Shown: positions 49,639 to 62,076, counted from the stretch's first letter. The stretch: 64,000 nt of DNA from Neurospora tetraspora (GCF_033439725.1 NW_026944384.1:4526001-4590000), one strand, 5' to 3'. The notes: a model not told the origin generated them from the sequence alone. Translations and numbers: made by a program.

Positions 49639-51997
49639 ATGGCCCACGACAACCGTGAACCCCGCGAGGTCAAGAACCACCTCCTCTTTGAGGTTGCGAC
49701 CGAGGTCGCCCATCGAGGTATGCGCAGAAGTACCAATTGTGCCAGAAAGGAGCTTCCAGTCTAACAATTGTTCTAGTTGGTGGTATCTACTCCGTTCTCA
49801 AGTCGAAGGCGCCAGTTACAACCGCTGAATATGGCGACCGTTACACTCTTATCGGTCCCCTAAACCACCAATCGGTACGCTGCTCTTACGCCCCTTACAC
49901 TCCGTGGTATGGAACATGGTTATTGACAGTAATGATTACAGGCGGCCGTCGAGGTTGAAGAACTGGAGCCTAACAACCCCGAACTAAAGGCGACGATCCA
50001 GGCCATGAAAGATCGTGGCATCGGCATTCTCTACGGACGATGGCTCATTGAGGGAGCTCCCAGAGTGTTGCTCTTCGATACAAAGACCGCCTACGGTTAC
50101 TTGAACGAGTGGAAGACGGACCTCTGGAATGTTGCTTCCATCCCATCTCCGGACAACGACGAAGAGACGAACGAGGCTATTGTCTTCGGTTACCTGGTCG
50201 CATGGTTCCTTGGCGAGGTCAGTATTTGCTCCACAAAGCAGAGAGGCGCCCGAAGCTAACAGACTTGCAGTTTGTGTGCCATGAGAAGAAGAAGGCTGTT
50301 ATCGCGCACTTCCACGAATGGCTTGCCGGTGTCGCGCTGCCATTGACCAAGAGGAGACAGATTGACGTTACGACCATCTTCACGACACATGCCACTCTTC
50401 TCGGTCGCTATTTGTGCGCCGGCTCAGTGGACTTCTACAACAACCTTCAGTGGTTCGACGTTGATGCCGAGGCTGGAAAGCGCGGTATCTATCATAGATA
50501 CTGCATCGAGCGAGCTGCCGCCCATTCCTGCGATGTCTTCACCACCGTTTCCCACATCACAGCTTACGAGAGTGAGCATTTGCTCAAGCGCAAGCCCGAT
50601 GGTGTCCTCCCCAACGGTCTCAACGTCACCAAGTTCTCGGCCATGCACGAGTTCCAGAACCTCCACCAGCAAAACAAGGAGAAGATCCACGACTTTGTCC
50701 GCGGTCACTTCTATGGCCATTACGATTTCGAGCCAGAAAACACCCTCTACTTCTTTACTGCGGGTCGCTACGAGTTCAGGAATAAGGGTGTGGATATGTT
50801 TATCGAGTCGCTTGCCCGCCTCAACCACCGCCTCAAGACCGCCGGAAGCAAGACGACGGTTGTTGCTTTCATTATTATGCCTGCCCAGACCACTTCCTTG
50901 ACTGTTGAAGCATTGAAGGGGCAGGCTGTCATCAAGTCTCTGAGAGATACCGTCGATGTTATCGAGCGTGGAATTGGCCGCCGCATCTTCGAGCGCTCTC
51001 TCAAGTGGCACGAAGGCGACCCGTTGCCTGATGAGAAGGAGCTGATCACCAGCCAGGACCGTGTTCTCCTTCGTCGTCGTCTCTTCGCCATGAAGAGGCA
51101 CACGCTCCCACCCATTGTTACCCACAACATGCTCAACGACCATGAGGACCCGATTCTGAACCAGATCCGCCGGGTACAACTCTTCAACCATCCCTCGGAC
51201 CGCGTCAAGATTGTTTTCCATCCCGAGTTCTTGAGCTCGGCCAACCCCGTGTTGCCTCTCGATTACGACGACTTTGTGCGCGGCACCCATCTGGGTGTCT
51301 TCTCTTCTTACTATGAGCCTTGGGGCTACACTCCGGCAGAATGCACTGTTATGGGTGTACCAAGCATCACCACCAACCTCTCTGGATTCGGCTGTTACAT
51401 GGAGGAGCTCATTGAGAACTCGGCCGACTACGGTATCTATATCGTGGATCGTCGCTCCAAGGGAGTCGATGACTCGGTCAACCAGCTTACTCAGTACATG
51501 TTTGACTTTACTCAGAAGAGCCGCAGACAGCGTATCAACCAGAGAAACAGAACCGAGCGTTTGAGCGATCTCTTGGACTGGAAGCGCATGGGCATGGAGT
51601 ACGTCAAGGCACGCCAACTTGCGTTGCGCCGCGCCTATCCCACATCTTTCAATGGCGACGAGGAGGAAGACTTCATCCCAGGAGTCGAGCAAAAGATTTC
51701 TCGTCCCTTCTCAGTACCGGGCTCGCCTAGAGACCGGACTGGTATGATGACCCCTGGCGATTTCGCTAGTCTTCAGGAGAGTCACGAGGGTCTGAGTACC
51801 GAGGATTACGTTGCGTGGAAGCTGCCGTAAGTGACAATGTTCCCTCAAAATGTTCAAAACATGATACTAACTTGACCGATTTTAGTGACGAAGAGGACCC
51901 CGACGAGTACCCTTTCCCGCTTACCTTGAAGCAGCGCACGGGGCCAGGTAGCCCTCTTGACGGTATTCAAGGACTGCAAATCAACGGCAGCAAGTAA
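49639..51997 (+). CDS. gsn: Glycogen synthase (GT3)
   Basis: UDP-glucose-dependent glycosyltransferase family 3 enzyme that elongates glycogen in the cytosol. Five exons (49639-49717, 49777-49874, 49942-50217, 50271-51826, 51886-51997), introns of 59, 67, 53 and 59 nt, 706 aa, matching the fungal family. Visible motifs: the N-terminal substrate loop [52 protein letters not shown], the Arg-rich regulatory helix ([10 protein letters not shown]) used by glucose-6-phosphate, and the GT-B acidic motif [14 protein letters not shown]. The C-terminal regulatory tail contains RPFSVPGSP and MTPGDF, where the known inhibitory phosphosites lie in yeast Gsy2. The last short exon adds the acidic end [12 protein letters not shown]. 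Upstream CCCCT sites fit stress control. Confidence 0.96.
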
Positions 51998-53645
51998 CGC
52001 GGGCTTCTTGCCTCAATCTTCTCTTAAGCATCGTTCAGTAATTGGTTGCCAGCGTTGATATTTCAAAAGTAACGGGCTTCGTTGGGCGGAAATCTGATTT
52101 GTTCGTCCGAGCCATTCACCGTGGTCCCCGGGAGCACTGGAGCTCGCAGAGCATAGCAAGACGAAGAGGTTGTCCTATGATTGTCGGGTCGAGCAGGTGT
52201 AAGGGTTGACGGGAGAAGGACCGAGACATGGGGACGCAATATCCTCCCGGTCCTCCTTTCAACCTTCCTGGTCCCCGGTAAAGTCAAGCTCTCGTGAAGC
52301 CACAGCGGAGCGAGTTCCAGTGTTCGACTTTGGGTTTTGAGCAGGTACAATGGGGTAGGAACAGGACCAACGGTGTATGTAACTGTACAGTGTATTTGCC
52401 CGGCGGAGGATTGCATCGTTTTCTCGTACCTAATAGAACCGGCTTTCTCAGGACACTGATGGTGTTGATTCCATGTGCGCAGATAGGCGGGATGTCCTTG
52501 TTAATGAGATGTTGGATATGTAGGCCCTGCGTACCTGTTTTCAAGGCTGAATGCTTGACTTGCAAAGGGCCTTTTCAGGGGGACAACCATGGCGTTCATG
52601 GGCTGCAGAACAACGTGCAATGAAGTCCCCACTCCAGATATTAGTTACCACTTACAAGGACATCAGGTGGGCACGAAGCAAACAAGCCTCAGTTACCAAT
52701 CATTACAAGTCAGGAACTCGTCTCTTTGTCTCATCTGCCCAGTCATCTGTGGACGGTCTGGCCCGTTTGAAGCAAAAATGCATTTTCGATATGTAATGTC
52801 AAGGTGTCAAAGGCAGAAAAGTGTCCTAGACCGATTCCGTGACGCATGTTCCAGCAACGGAAAGTGGACAACGACGGACGGTTGCTTGGCGGCAGAGACG
52901 AGATGGCGTTCACTTCAATCTGAGCTTTGTGCTTTGAAATGTTCATAACTAAGTCGCTCGGCTATTTGACCTGCTTGAGGTTGCAACAGTTTTCGGTCAC
53001 GACGTGCAAACACCCGACGTTCCTTCAGCAAGCACATCAAGTCCTGTGCGACCCTAGCCGTTGTCTAGTACACCACGTACACCTATCGTGCGTTGCTTCA
53101 AAGCCTGTGCGCTGCCTGACTGCTTCCCTAGGACGGCATCTGCGCATTCGTTCATATATTCAACACATTCCCACCAGGCGCCGCAATTAGCAAACAGGAC
53201 TTTCAACAATTCCCACTCCGGGCAGTGGTGAAACGAAACACGCGAAGCTATCGGTCGGTGCTAGTTTGCCGGGGTATTAAAGGCCCCACGCTAGGGGTAG
53301 CAACAACAGCGGCACAGCCTGCGCATTCACGCCCCAACGCGGAAATACCCCAGGCCCCCCTTGACAACTTCCCCTCGACAACAGTGGCCGGGCGGGTTCG
53401 CGCCCCTGCAACCTAACATCAACCACTCTTGCGATCGCCATCCAGGTCCCACCAACCCAACGATATTTCGACCCTACCCAGGGTTTGGATCGTCGGTTCT
53501 CCAGGGCGGCAGCCGCCCCTTTCAACCACACGACACCACTCTTCTCAACTCTTCCTTTGTTTCTTCTTCCTTTTTCTACTTCCTCTTCTGGCGAACCTCC
53601 ATCCCACGGCGTGTCGCAAAGACTGTATCACGGGTCCGCAACAAC
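51998..53645. other. Intergenic, 1.6 kb
   Basis: 3' flank of glycogen synthase and promoter/leader of the F-box/LRR-like gene. The last 200 bp are pyrimidine-rich. Short frames on both strands are not convincing. Confidence 0.45.
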
Positions 53646-55777
53646 ATGAAGTTCTTCAGGCGTAATAAAGACAAGCGGAAGGCCAGCGGTGGTTCGGCCA
53701 TAGCGGCCGCCCTGCCGGGCTTCGGTTACAGCCCCAACATCAATCCATCTCCCTCCTACGGTCACGGCCGGAACGATTCAAATGGTCCATGGAGTACTCA
53801 GTACCGCCCCATGGTGACGCGGCAGTCTGCCACGATTCTAGCGAACCTCCCAGCCCCGATCCTCGAACGCATATTCTTTTTTGTATGCCCCCATAGCAGG
53901 GATACGAGCTACGAGACTTGCGAAGCCAGCTCGGTCGAAGATGCTTGCATGCTGTGCGACTTGCGCGATCTGGCGCATTGTGTCGCTGTGTGCAAGAGGT
54001 GGAGGAGAGAGGGCGTCAATCTTCTGTATGTTTAGACTCTTTCGGATCGTTTCCCTGCTGCCGTTATGATGGAGGAATACTGACGTGGTGACTACTCAAC
54101 AGATACTATAGCATCCGCCTCGACCAGGTGCATTACTGCGACCGCGAGGCAGAGTTAGCCGAAGCCCGCAAGCGTAAAGCCCGATTTGATCGCAATGGAG
54201 AACCGGAGGATACGGCACAGGCGCGCCTCAGACTGCTATGCCGCACTCTCCGCGATGATCCCGTGCGGCTAGGAAGGATCGTGGAATTCTTCAAGACGCC
54301 TTATATGCTGCGAGAATCCTGCCGGGCCGATCTGGCGCGGACGATAGCTGTGACGCCAAACCTCAAATATGTCGATTTGCCCGAAGGCCTGTTTGCAGAT
54401 GATCCGGCCTTCGTGACCCTCCGGCTCGAAGTACAAGCGCGATTGCTTCACCTACGAAAGATGACATATATGGCCGGTGCAGAGCACAGTCTGCAGATGC
54501 TGGCCACCGGAAAAGTGTGGCCTAACCTGGAGGTATTGGAGCTGGTACGCGTAGAAGTCGACCCGGCAATCCTACGCCGGGTGCTTGCTTGCTTGGGGAA
54601 CTTGCGCGCCCTGAAGATTAACGACACACCCTGCGTCACCGATGAGACTTTGGCGTGGAACGACATGTTGCCTCCGTTTCCCCCAGTTGAAGAGCTTATC
54701 CTTACCAACGTTCCCAATGTCACCACAGAAGGCTTGAGGGGCTGGTTAATGGACCCGAACGCGCAGAGCAGACTACGAGTGCTTACCCTGAACGGTACAG
54801 GCGTATACCCTTGGGCCTTGCAGGAGTTCTTGCCGTATGCTCCAAAGCTTAAGCACCTTTCCGTGATCGACACTGTCACCCAAGCCGTGCCGTCCGCCAA
54901 CGGTCAATACTTTGCACAGACTCTTAGCTCGACAAGTATCCAGACCTTTCACTACGAGATCACCGCGGCCTCGTCGACTCCCAAGTACTCCAGCATTACG
55001 TCTAGCTATTACAGCTTTCTGGCTACTTCCTTACTGACAGGCGGACTACCAAACCTACGGGCACTCTATGTGCGAGACCCGAACTTCCCCGACCTCTTAC
55101 TCGGTCTCCCCTCACCTTCCCCCGGCTTTGCTGGAGCCGGTATGGGACGCCCTTCCAGTAGCAGCTCGAATCGCGGTTTTGGACCTGGTGCTGGTGGTAG
55201 CTTTCATGCACACCAAGGCAGTTTATCCAGCTTTGCTCCTCCCACCGCCCCTTTCGTGCCCGGCCATCGTCAATTTGGGTCCGTATCTTCCGTCAACAGC
55301 TTCTCGGGTTTCATGCAGGCGGGAGGCGGCAAACAACCGCCTACCAACCGTCGCTTCAGCAGCAACAACCCCTTTGCCAACTTGGTAGCCCCATCCCCCG
55401 CAGGACCAGGCAGTTTTGCAAACCTCCCTGCCAAGCTCGAGGTGTTCACCAAAGGCGACGACGATACCACCTGGTCCTTTGTAAAGGTCGGCGGTGGACA
55501 CTCTGGCGCGAATGAGAGACGACAGAGCGCCTTTGGGCTGGACGCGGATGCCATGGGCAGCGCTGGTGCGAGGAGGAGCGTGCTGATCGGTGGTGCCGGG
55601 GCTGGCGGTGGCTTCTTGGCCTTGCCGGCTGAAGATCCTGGCAGAAGCAATAGGGGAGGGAGTATGGATAGGGGGACTGGGTTTGGCGGTGATTCGGGTG
55701 GGGATGAGGAGTTGTGGCCTAGGCCGAAGAGCAGTGCCGGGGAGAAGAAGAAGGAGAAGCAGGATTTGTGGCGTTAA
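53646..55777 (+). CDS. F-box / leucine-rich-repeat-like protein
   Basis: Exon 1 53646-54025, a 77-nt intron 54026-54102 (GTATGT...CAACAG), exon 2 54103-55777; 684 aa. The N-terminus is strongly basic (MKFFRRNKDKRK). An F-box-like region lies at about 60-130 (ATILANLPAPILERIFFFVC, CDLRDLAHCVAVCKRWRREG). Residues of about 190-420 contain LRR-like strands: TPNLKYVDLPEGL, WPNLEVLELVRVEV, LGNLRALKINDTP, FPPVEELILTNVPNV, SRLRVLTLNGTGV, APKLKHLSVIDT and LPNLRALYVRDPNF. The remaining 240 residues are Gly/Ser-rich and disordered, ending in charged EKKKEKQDLWR. It probably acts as a substrate receptor of an SCF ubiquitin ligase; the substrate is unknown. A 25-bp hairpin begins inside the stop codon. 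Confidence 0.85.
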
Positions 55778-55858
55778 ACTGCCAGTCAAAAAATACTGTC
55801 ACCCGTCCAAGAGCGGGACACAGAGAAAGGCGGGACAGTATTTTTTGATTGTCAGTTT
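55776..55858. repeat. 83-bp inverted-repeat hairpin overlapping the stop codon
   Basis: Arms 55776-55800 and 55834-55858 pair over 25 bp with two mismatches (core TCAAAAAATACTGTC against its complement), separated by a 33-nt loop. The left arm starts within the TAA stop of the F-box/LRR-like gene, so it lies in the 3' UTR. It could be a tiny MITE or an RNA hairpin affecting 3' processing. Confidence 0.7.
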
Positions 55859-56595
55859 GTAGTTTGTGTATGAAGCAGAAATGCTGGGTCTTGCATTCGA
55901 AGATGGTGGGTGGCATCTGGACTGTTGCCCCATGAGCTGGAATCTGGGGGTTTCTGTGGGTTTGTTTGCCTGCCCTGACTGTTCAACGTGGATGTGAACG
56001 ACATGCTCAGCTGCTTGACAAAGGGGGATAATCCCGGGAACCGCGGGCGTAGGTCGAGGAGTGTCAACGGGAACGGTAAATGGGTGGTTAATAAGAACCA
56101 GGTTGAAATGGGAATTTGGTCTGTCTTTTAATGTTTTACGGTGATATCTCGAAAGTCTACCCTAGTAAATAATTCCTCTCACCCCTTCCTCCAAGCACAT
56201 TATGTCCCGCCTACTCTTTTTACATTCTCAGTATCAGCAGAAGGCGTACTCGAGACTGACTACATAGGTAGGTCTGCTGGGGAGAAGTCTAATAGCTCCT
56301 CTTGCACTTGCTCGCCATGTAACCACCAACGTAGGTTCTGTGTCTCTTCATTTGTTTATACAAACCAATGCATCAATCTAGCAGGAATACTCTAGAAGTT
56401 CTCTTCCTATTTTCAACGAAATATTGTTTGAAGCCCCATATTTGATCTCTACTACAAAGCCTTTTTGGTTTGTTGCCAGCTGCGAACTCCTCCATAGTGT
56501 ATCTTCAGCCCTGGCCTTTATCAACGATATTCTGCTCTCATCCGCGAACCAACGAGCCCACAGCCAAATTCCAACCTGTTCGCAAGCTTCATAAA
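55778..56595. other. Intergenic before the phosphoesterase gene
   Basis: Holds the hairpin at its left end and the promoter and leader of the phosphoesterase gene. AT-richer between 56.1 and 56.5 kb. No gene is supported. Confidence 0.45.
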
Positions 56596-56692
56596 ATGCC
56601 CCCCCATCCTCGACCTGTCCGACATCAAAACCCGCTTCCTCATCATCGACACCCATGCGTCGCCCGCCGTCGTCCCTTCCTCCCTTCCCACT

Positions 56693-57736
56693 ATGCCAGT
56701 CGACGTAGCCATCCACTGCGGCGATCTAACGCAAGAATCCACGCTTTCCGAGTTCACCAGCGCACTAGCTCTTCTCAAGGCCATCAAGGCCCCGCTCAAG
56801 CTGGTCATCCCCGGGAACCACGACTTCACTCTAGACGATGCCGTGTATAAGGCCAAGATTACGGAAACCACCACCAAGTTAGGGGTTAAGCTGGAGGAAA
56901 TATACGAAGTCTACGGCAAAGTAGGGCAAGCTCGGCAGCTTTTAGAAGAGACAAAGGAGAAGGACGGAATTTTCTTGCTGGATGAAGGACGTCATGACTT
57001 CGCCTTAAGCAACGGGGCTGCTTTATCCGTCTATGCTTCGCCTTATACACCCTCCTCTCCCGACGACGACGACGACTGCTTTGTGGGACAACAAGGAAAG
57101 GGGAAGGGGAACTGGGGTTTTCAGTACACCAAGTCCGAGGGACATGTCTTTGATATTAGATATACTCCAGACGTGGTCATCACCCACGGTCCACCCCTCG
57201 GAGTCCTCGACGACGTCACCGCCTCCTCCTCCTCCACGAAAACAACACGTGCGTTGGGCTGTCCTTCCCTCTTCGCGGCCGTGGGGATGGCCAGACCGAG
57301 ATTACATTGTTTTGGACATGTACACGCGGGATGGGGAGCCAAGTTTGTTAGCTGGCGGGATAGACCGGCGTGGTTGGATATGGAAGGAGGACAACTGCCG
57401 TCGCATTTTACTAATATTGACAATGAGGAGTCTGTTGTGATTGAGACGCTGGCAGGGTTTGGCAATGAGGAGTCTGTTGTGGTTGAGACGCTGGCAGGGT
57501 TTGACAATGAGGAGTCTGTTGTAATTAAGACGCTGGCAGGGTTGAGGATGGGGATGTGGGATAGTCCCGAGGTTCTGGAGGAGCAGAGGGTCAAGGTAAA
57601 GCGGTTGAGGGAGGAGAGGTGTTGCCGGACTTCGCATTGTGAGAGAGATACGTTAAGTCTGAAGCCGAGGAAGCATACGTTGTTTGTCAATGCCGCTATT
57701 GAGCCGGTGGATGAGGAGAAGAGGCAGTTTCCGTAG
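56693..57736 (+). CDS. Calcineurin-like metallophosphoesterase (MPPED type), 5' end disturbed
   Basis: Metallophosphoesterase of the MPPED/239AB type. From ATG 56693 the frame codes 347 aa with the second to fifth metal-binding motifs: IHCGDLTQES, IPGNHDFTLD, VVITHGPPLG and CFGHVHAGWG. The first motif (LIIDTH, normally LIISDTH) lies upstream in the same frame, within DLSDIKTRFLIIDTHASPA at about 56612-56668, but that frame has no ATG. A well-placed ATG at 56596 precedes seven C residues. With six it would run straight into PPILDLSDIKTRF, giving about 379 aa. So the start is either frameshifted in a C homopolymer or supplied by an unseen upstream exon. Near the C-terminus a 14-residue unit is repeated three times. 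The function in fungi is not established. Confidence 0.8.
   Translation: MPVDVAIHCGDLTQESTLSEFTSALALLKAIKAPLKLVIPGNHDFTLDDAVYKAKITETTTKLGVKLEEIYEVYGKVGQARQLLEETKEKDGIFLLDEGRHDFALSNGAALSVYASPYTPSSPDDDDDCFVGQQGKGKGNWGFQYTKSEGHVFDIRYTPDVVITHGPPLGVLDDVTASSSSTKTTRALGCPSLFAAVGMARPRLHCFGHVHAGWGAKFVSWRDRPAWLDMEGGQLPSHFTNIDNEESVVIETLAGFGNEESVVVETLAGFDNEESVVIKTLAGLRMGMWDSPEVLEEQRVKVKRLREERCCRTSHCERDTLSLKPRKHTLFVNAAIEPVDEEKRQFP
57419..57544 (+). repeat. In-frame 42-bp tandem repeat, three copies
   Basis: Three 42-bp units code DNEESVVIETLAGF, GNEESVVVETLAGF and DNEESVVIKTLAGL inside the phosphoesterase C-terminal part. The units differ by a few bases, so the expansion is recent, and the length is a multiple of three, so frame is kept. 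Confidence 0.95.
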
Positions 57737-58585
57737 GTGGTTGAGATTGAACTTCCCAGGCAGCCAGGGCGTTTTAGTTGAGTGATATAAAATATTCCGG
57801 GAATGGTATATCTAACCTGCCATAAAGTAGGTAGCTGCTTTTCTGGTTCTTGCGTTCTTAAATACTCTAGGCATTGCAATGTTAGTTGGTTGTCAACAAG
57901 GTGGTTTTTCTGGAGTGACAACTTATGACTTGTTGGGTGACAAATGTACTTCGATAAAAACCAGGTTGCCACAACACCTTTACCTCAAGAGTTCAAGCTC
58001 TTACCAACTTCGGAGATAGTACCCCTATAAGTTCGGCGAGTACGCTACTTGATAAACGACAAGTAAGCCCCATGGTATTAAGAGAGTACATGACATCTAA
58101 CATTTGTTCCGGTCTTTGTTTCCAAACATTTATGTGGCCAGCAGACGCTGCTATAACACTGCCGAAGTTGAACATCACGGTTGCTTCAAAGATAGTCCGG
58201 TCGACTACGCTACACAAGTGACCTAGCTGAACCCGTCGAGGAGGCAGTTTCTGGTTTCTTTTGGTAGCAGCCGGCTTGTTCCGTCGTGTCCTACGACTCT
58301 AAAGCTTTATGCGAAATAGTATCTACCCGCAACTAAGTCCTAGTGTCCTGCTACGGTCTCTTGAAGACACTTGACGAGTGGTGGTGAAAATGAACGGAAC
58401 ATGGCGAGTACGTTTAACCCCCGTTTTGCTATGTTCCGCAAGGCTTTGTCCTCCTCGTAGTCTTTCTATGTTCTTAATGCAAGTATGCTCTTAGCTCAAA
58501 CCACCTAGTATTGTCGAGATCGAACAGTCCGAACTGGAGGTAGAATCAAATCAAGCTGTTTTGCCTATGTTATCTCTATATCCTT

Positions 58586-58894
58586 TCAATTCGTGTGTTC
58601 TAATATGCTCTTTACCTCTCTGAAGACTGGGTGTAAGTATTCACCACTACGCCGCCGACGTACAGCACTCGTCGTTACGTCCACCACCTCCATCCTCTGT
58701 CCTTCCAGAAACATTACTCCCCCCATCGGATGTCCGAGTCTCCGTCCATCTTCTTCTTCAACCAGTAATATACTCAGTCCCGGTTTCGGATGTTTCGCAA
58801 TTAATGTCTGCGTATCATGTCTCCGTGTTCTGGAAAACTCGGTAGGTTCCACTTCATGTCTTTGACTTGGGACTTGGAGTAACGTCAAATCCAA
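58586..58894 (-). other. Possible coding remnant, no ATG
   Basis: About 102 codons open only from TTG. The sequence looks somewhat protein-like (PKPGLSILLVEEEDGRRLG, GVMFLEGQRMEVVDV, YLHPVFREVKSIL) but matches no family I know. Could be an exon of an unrecognised gene or chance. Confidence 0.2.
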
Positions 58895-60211
58895 AAGGTT
58901 ACGCAGCCGGGTTTTTGGGTTTGATGTCTCAAGTCCGGGGTAACACTCAGTTTTAAAGTTTGTGATGTCCCACCACGCTGGTGTATCATAGAAAAGAAAA
59001 AGACTATTTCCCGTAGTTGGAGAGACTTCTCTTGGTATGAGGTTGGGCGACGTTGATACACACTATGCGTGTGCAACTTAGAGAAAGTAAGCCGGAGTGA
59101 CCGGATGCCGACCTCCGGCTTTAGCTCCTCACTCACTCACGATGACTTGGACCATAGCAGCTCGTCAAATCCAGACAACCAAGTAAAAAAACTTTTCATA
59201 CACTAGTAAAACAAGAAAACGGAACTCACAACAAAAACGGTGAGGAGTGAAAACTTTTCACTTTCAGATGCCAAAGCGGTGTCCCCAAGAAGGTGTGCGG
59301 TGCAGTGTAGTCAAGGTTTAACACACACCGCCTCTACCGTCACCGTTAGTTTGGAGAACCCTTTTCCACTTTCTTGGCTCCCCGGTCCCCGGTCCCCCAG
59401 CCCAGCCCAGCCTAGAATCCTAGAATCCTAGATAGATCTCCGCCTCACGATCCTCGCTCGCATATCACAGCCGCAAAAGCGGTGACCTTAGTTTTAACTA
59501 AAAGTCGCTTCTACATAGTAGTGTACGGTAACAGAATGAAACCCTGCTTGACCGTCCTGGCGGTAGGTTATCAAGCCTTCCCCGACTCTGTTTTTGGCGG
59601 CCGGGTCTGGGTCAGGTAGGGTCTGGGTATCTCAACCGAACGGCCGACGAGCGGCCCGCACCGTGCTCGCTCGTCTCGCCTCACCTGGCCTCGCCTGCTT
59701 GTTCGCGAAAAGTTCTCGTTTGAAAAGGTCTGCTCCGCAGGGCTGGGTCCGGTCTTGAACCATACCCCGCCATGCCCGCCATGCGTAAGCCAAGATGATG
59801 GCTGGATGGCTTGGCTGTGAGCCTGTGACAGGTTCCGTGAGTGATCCATATGGCGGTCGTTCCCGTCCGTCTTCCATCGATGTTCTACGCCGCGGAATGG
59901 GGGGGAAAAGGTAAAACGGTTGTACAGTTCGTACGTTCGTAGCACAGGCAAGGCTCACTTATTCTGAGGAGTTGTAGTACCGGTATTGTGCTACACAGGT
60001 TGGCTGGAACAGCGGGAACTGGTTTTACTCTGATCGGTTATCAATCAATATCTTGCTCTCCTGCTGCGTCATGCTGAAGTTTTGATGGTCGACAGAGTGA
60101 AGTTGAAACTACCTTCAACTCAGCTTCGCCGAAGCGACCCCACAAAAAGACGGTCAAAGAATCCCGGCAACTCGGTGCCCCGGACGAACCGGTCAGAGCA
60201 CGGACTTGCAC

Positions 60212-60258
60212 GGGTCGGGGGCCGGGGGTGTCGGGGCGGTCGGGGGGCAACGGCGGGG
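60212..60258 (+). other. G-rich block with G-quadruplex potential
   Basis: At least five runs of three to six G within 47 bp separated by 2-7 nt, matching the usual G-quadruplex pattern on the plus strand. No gene context is known. Confidence 0.5.
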
Positions 60259-60732
60259 AGAAACTCATTTTTAGAAAATTGTTCTTACCCCACCTTCGCT
60301 TCTCCAAGCAGAGAGGAAGCTAAGCCCTTTGAAGAACAGCCTCCTTTCCCGTCCTTCGCGAGAAGCTTAACAGGTGGGGTCGCACTTTCCACTTTGGAGA
60401 CGGGGCACCTCTTGGAGCTTGGGCCACTGGCAGCGCAACATGCCAGACCCTTACGGCGGCCTGGGGCGGGCAAAGGGCGGGCTCGTTCAGCGGCCTGCCG
60501 CATCTCTCCACAGCGGGGAGTCGGGGTTCGACAGCGCAGTGACAATGACGCCATAAGATGAACCACAACTTCCTGATGTTCATGACGGGATGCTCACCAG
60601 CCATCCAGCCATTCAACCATAAAACTTCGGTGACGGGAATGCGGTGAGGTGAGATCGCTCCCTCAATGATTCCATGCTGCGTCAAAGCGAGCATTAAGAC
60701 GAAGTGATATACGTTGGATTGGAATTCCAGCG

Positions 60733-60963
60733 ATGTCATTTATCAAGAAAATCTTTTCTCTTGCTTCAAGGAATTGCAGACCTCTCTCTGAGCGCATACC
60801 GGTCATGCCTCAAAACAAGATTTCTCAATCGTTGTTTTTTGGGAAAACTACGAGCGCGAGCATCATTTTTGACGCAATCCTGCTTCTAAGATGGCTGTAT
60901 GATAACCCCCGTTGTGACGATGATGTTCTAGTAGACGCCACGATTAATTCTTATCTGCTATAG
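60733..60963 (+). CDS. Small hypothetical protein, 76 aa
   Basis: ATG-initiated frame with a basic start (MSFIKKIFSLASRN), a hydrophobic middle (SIIFDAILLLRWLYD) and an acidic end. There is no known family and no codon evidence strong enough to call it real. It is listed because it is the best ATG-started frame in this part of the window. Confidence 0.15.
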   Translation: MSFIKKIFSLASRNCRPLSERIPVMPQNKISQSLFFGKTTSASIIFDAILLLRWLYDNPRCDDDVLVDATINSYLL

Positions 60964-62049
60964 CTACTAGGTCTAGGTCCCTAGGTAGACGACGATACTG
61001 AACTGATGGTTACGGTACCATGTGTGTGATACGGGGAGCGTCTAGAAAGATGACTGGCCAAAAGGAAACGGCTTCGATGCCATTGGAGTTGTCGCAGATG
61101 TCAAGAGGAGGGCTCGTTGGTTCGCAACTGAATGGCAGAGGTCTTTGGTGTAACCCGTCCGCCCGTATATCCTGTACAACCTCACAAGTGCCGTGGCGAT
61201 AGGTACTACAGGCCCAGAGGCTCTCGGGAACCCGGTTGTTGTCTACCTTGGTGTTTTGTGTGTCGCAGATTCGCGCCGGAGCCGGGAGTGTATCAAACCA
61301 AACGTCCAGGAGTTCCTCATGGCAACCCACGAGTAGTACCTGGACAAGCATTGGTTACCGGCCTAGAAGACATTGAGAATCCCGACTCGGTATCCCCTGA
61401 ATCCGAAAAACATAAAGGGTGAAAAGATAAGGTTGCCCATCTAAGACAGACCCTCCTGGTCACTGCTGAAACATCAAGATCATGAACCCTCGTGGGATTT
61501 GCGCTTGCGGGGAATCCTAAAAAGATATTATTGTTTTTCAGAAGGGTCTCCGGAGATCACTCTGCCTGGTAGTGTAGCGGGGGGACAGCAGGAGACATTG
61601 TCATCGTCGGGAGTTATCCATCCGATCGACATTGCAAGATGGAGATAGCGACCTTTAAAAAGATGCAACTGAAGTTGGAGGATGTCGAGCTGATTGAAGC
61701 ACAGGCTCCAGGTAACACCATGCACACTGTCAGATTCAGCAACAATCCGTCCCCCGGATTACTCCCGTCCACTCCGTTTTGCATATCGGTCCAAGTGTCA
61801 CCGTTCGCCGCTGGGAACGTTTTTGGCTGACGATAACTGTGATCACATCTCGGGTTGTACAGCGTCCACCCAGATTTGAGGCGAGAACAAACATCTTTCT
61901 GATATCATGACCGCCTTTTCTCTATATGCTTTGGGGAGATGAGCAAGAACGCCGCCTAAGGCTCATGGCTCAGACATAACTCAGGACTTCAATCCTTCGG
62001 TGCCTGTTGTTGGCAGCTCTGTAAATGCCTGCGAACTCCTTGGGCCGCC

Positions 62050-62076
62050 TGAGCCACTTGAGCCACTTGAGCCACT
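62050..62076 (+). repeat. 9-bp tandem repeat, three copies
   Basis: Three perfect copies of TGAGCCACT. Confidence 0.85.

Noticed and set aside
50424-51692. Long minus-strand frame (422 codons) opposite glycogen synthase
   Set aside because: It mirrors the third-position bias of the conserved sense exon and matches no family.
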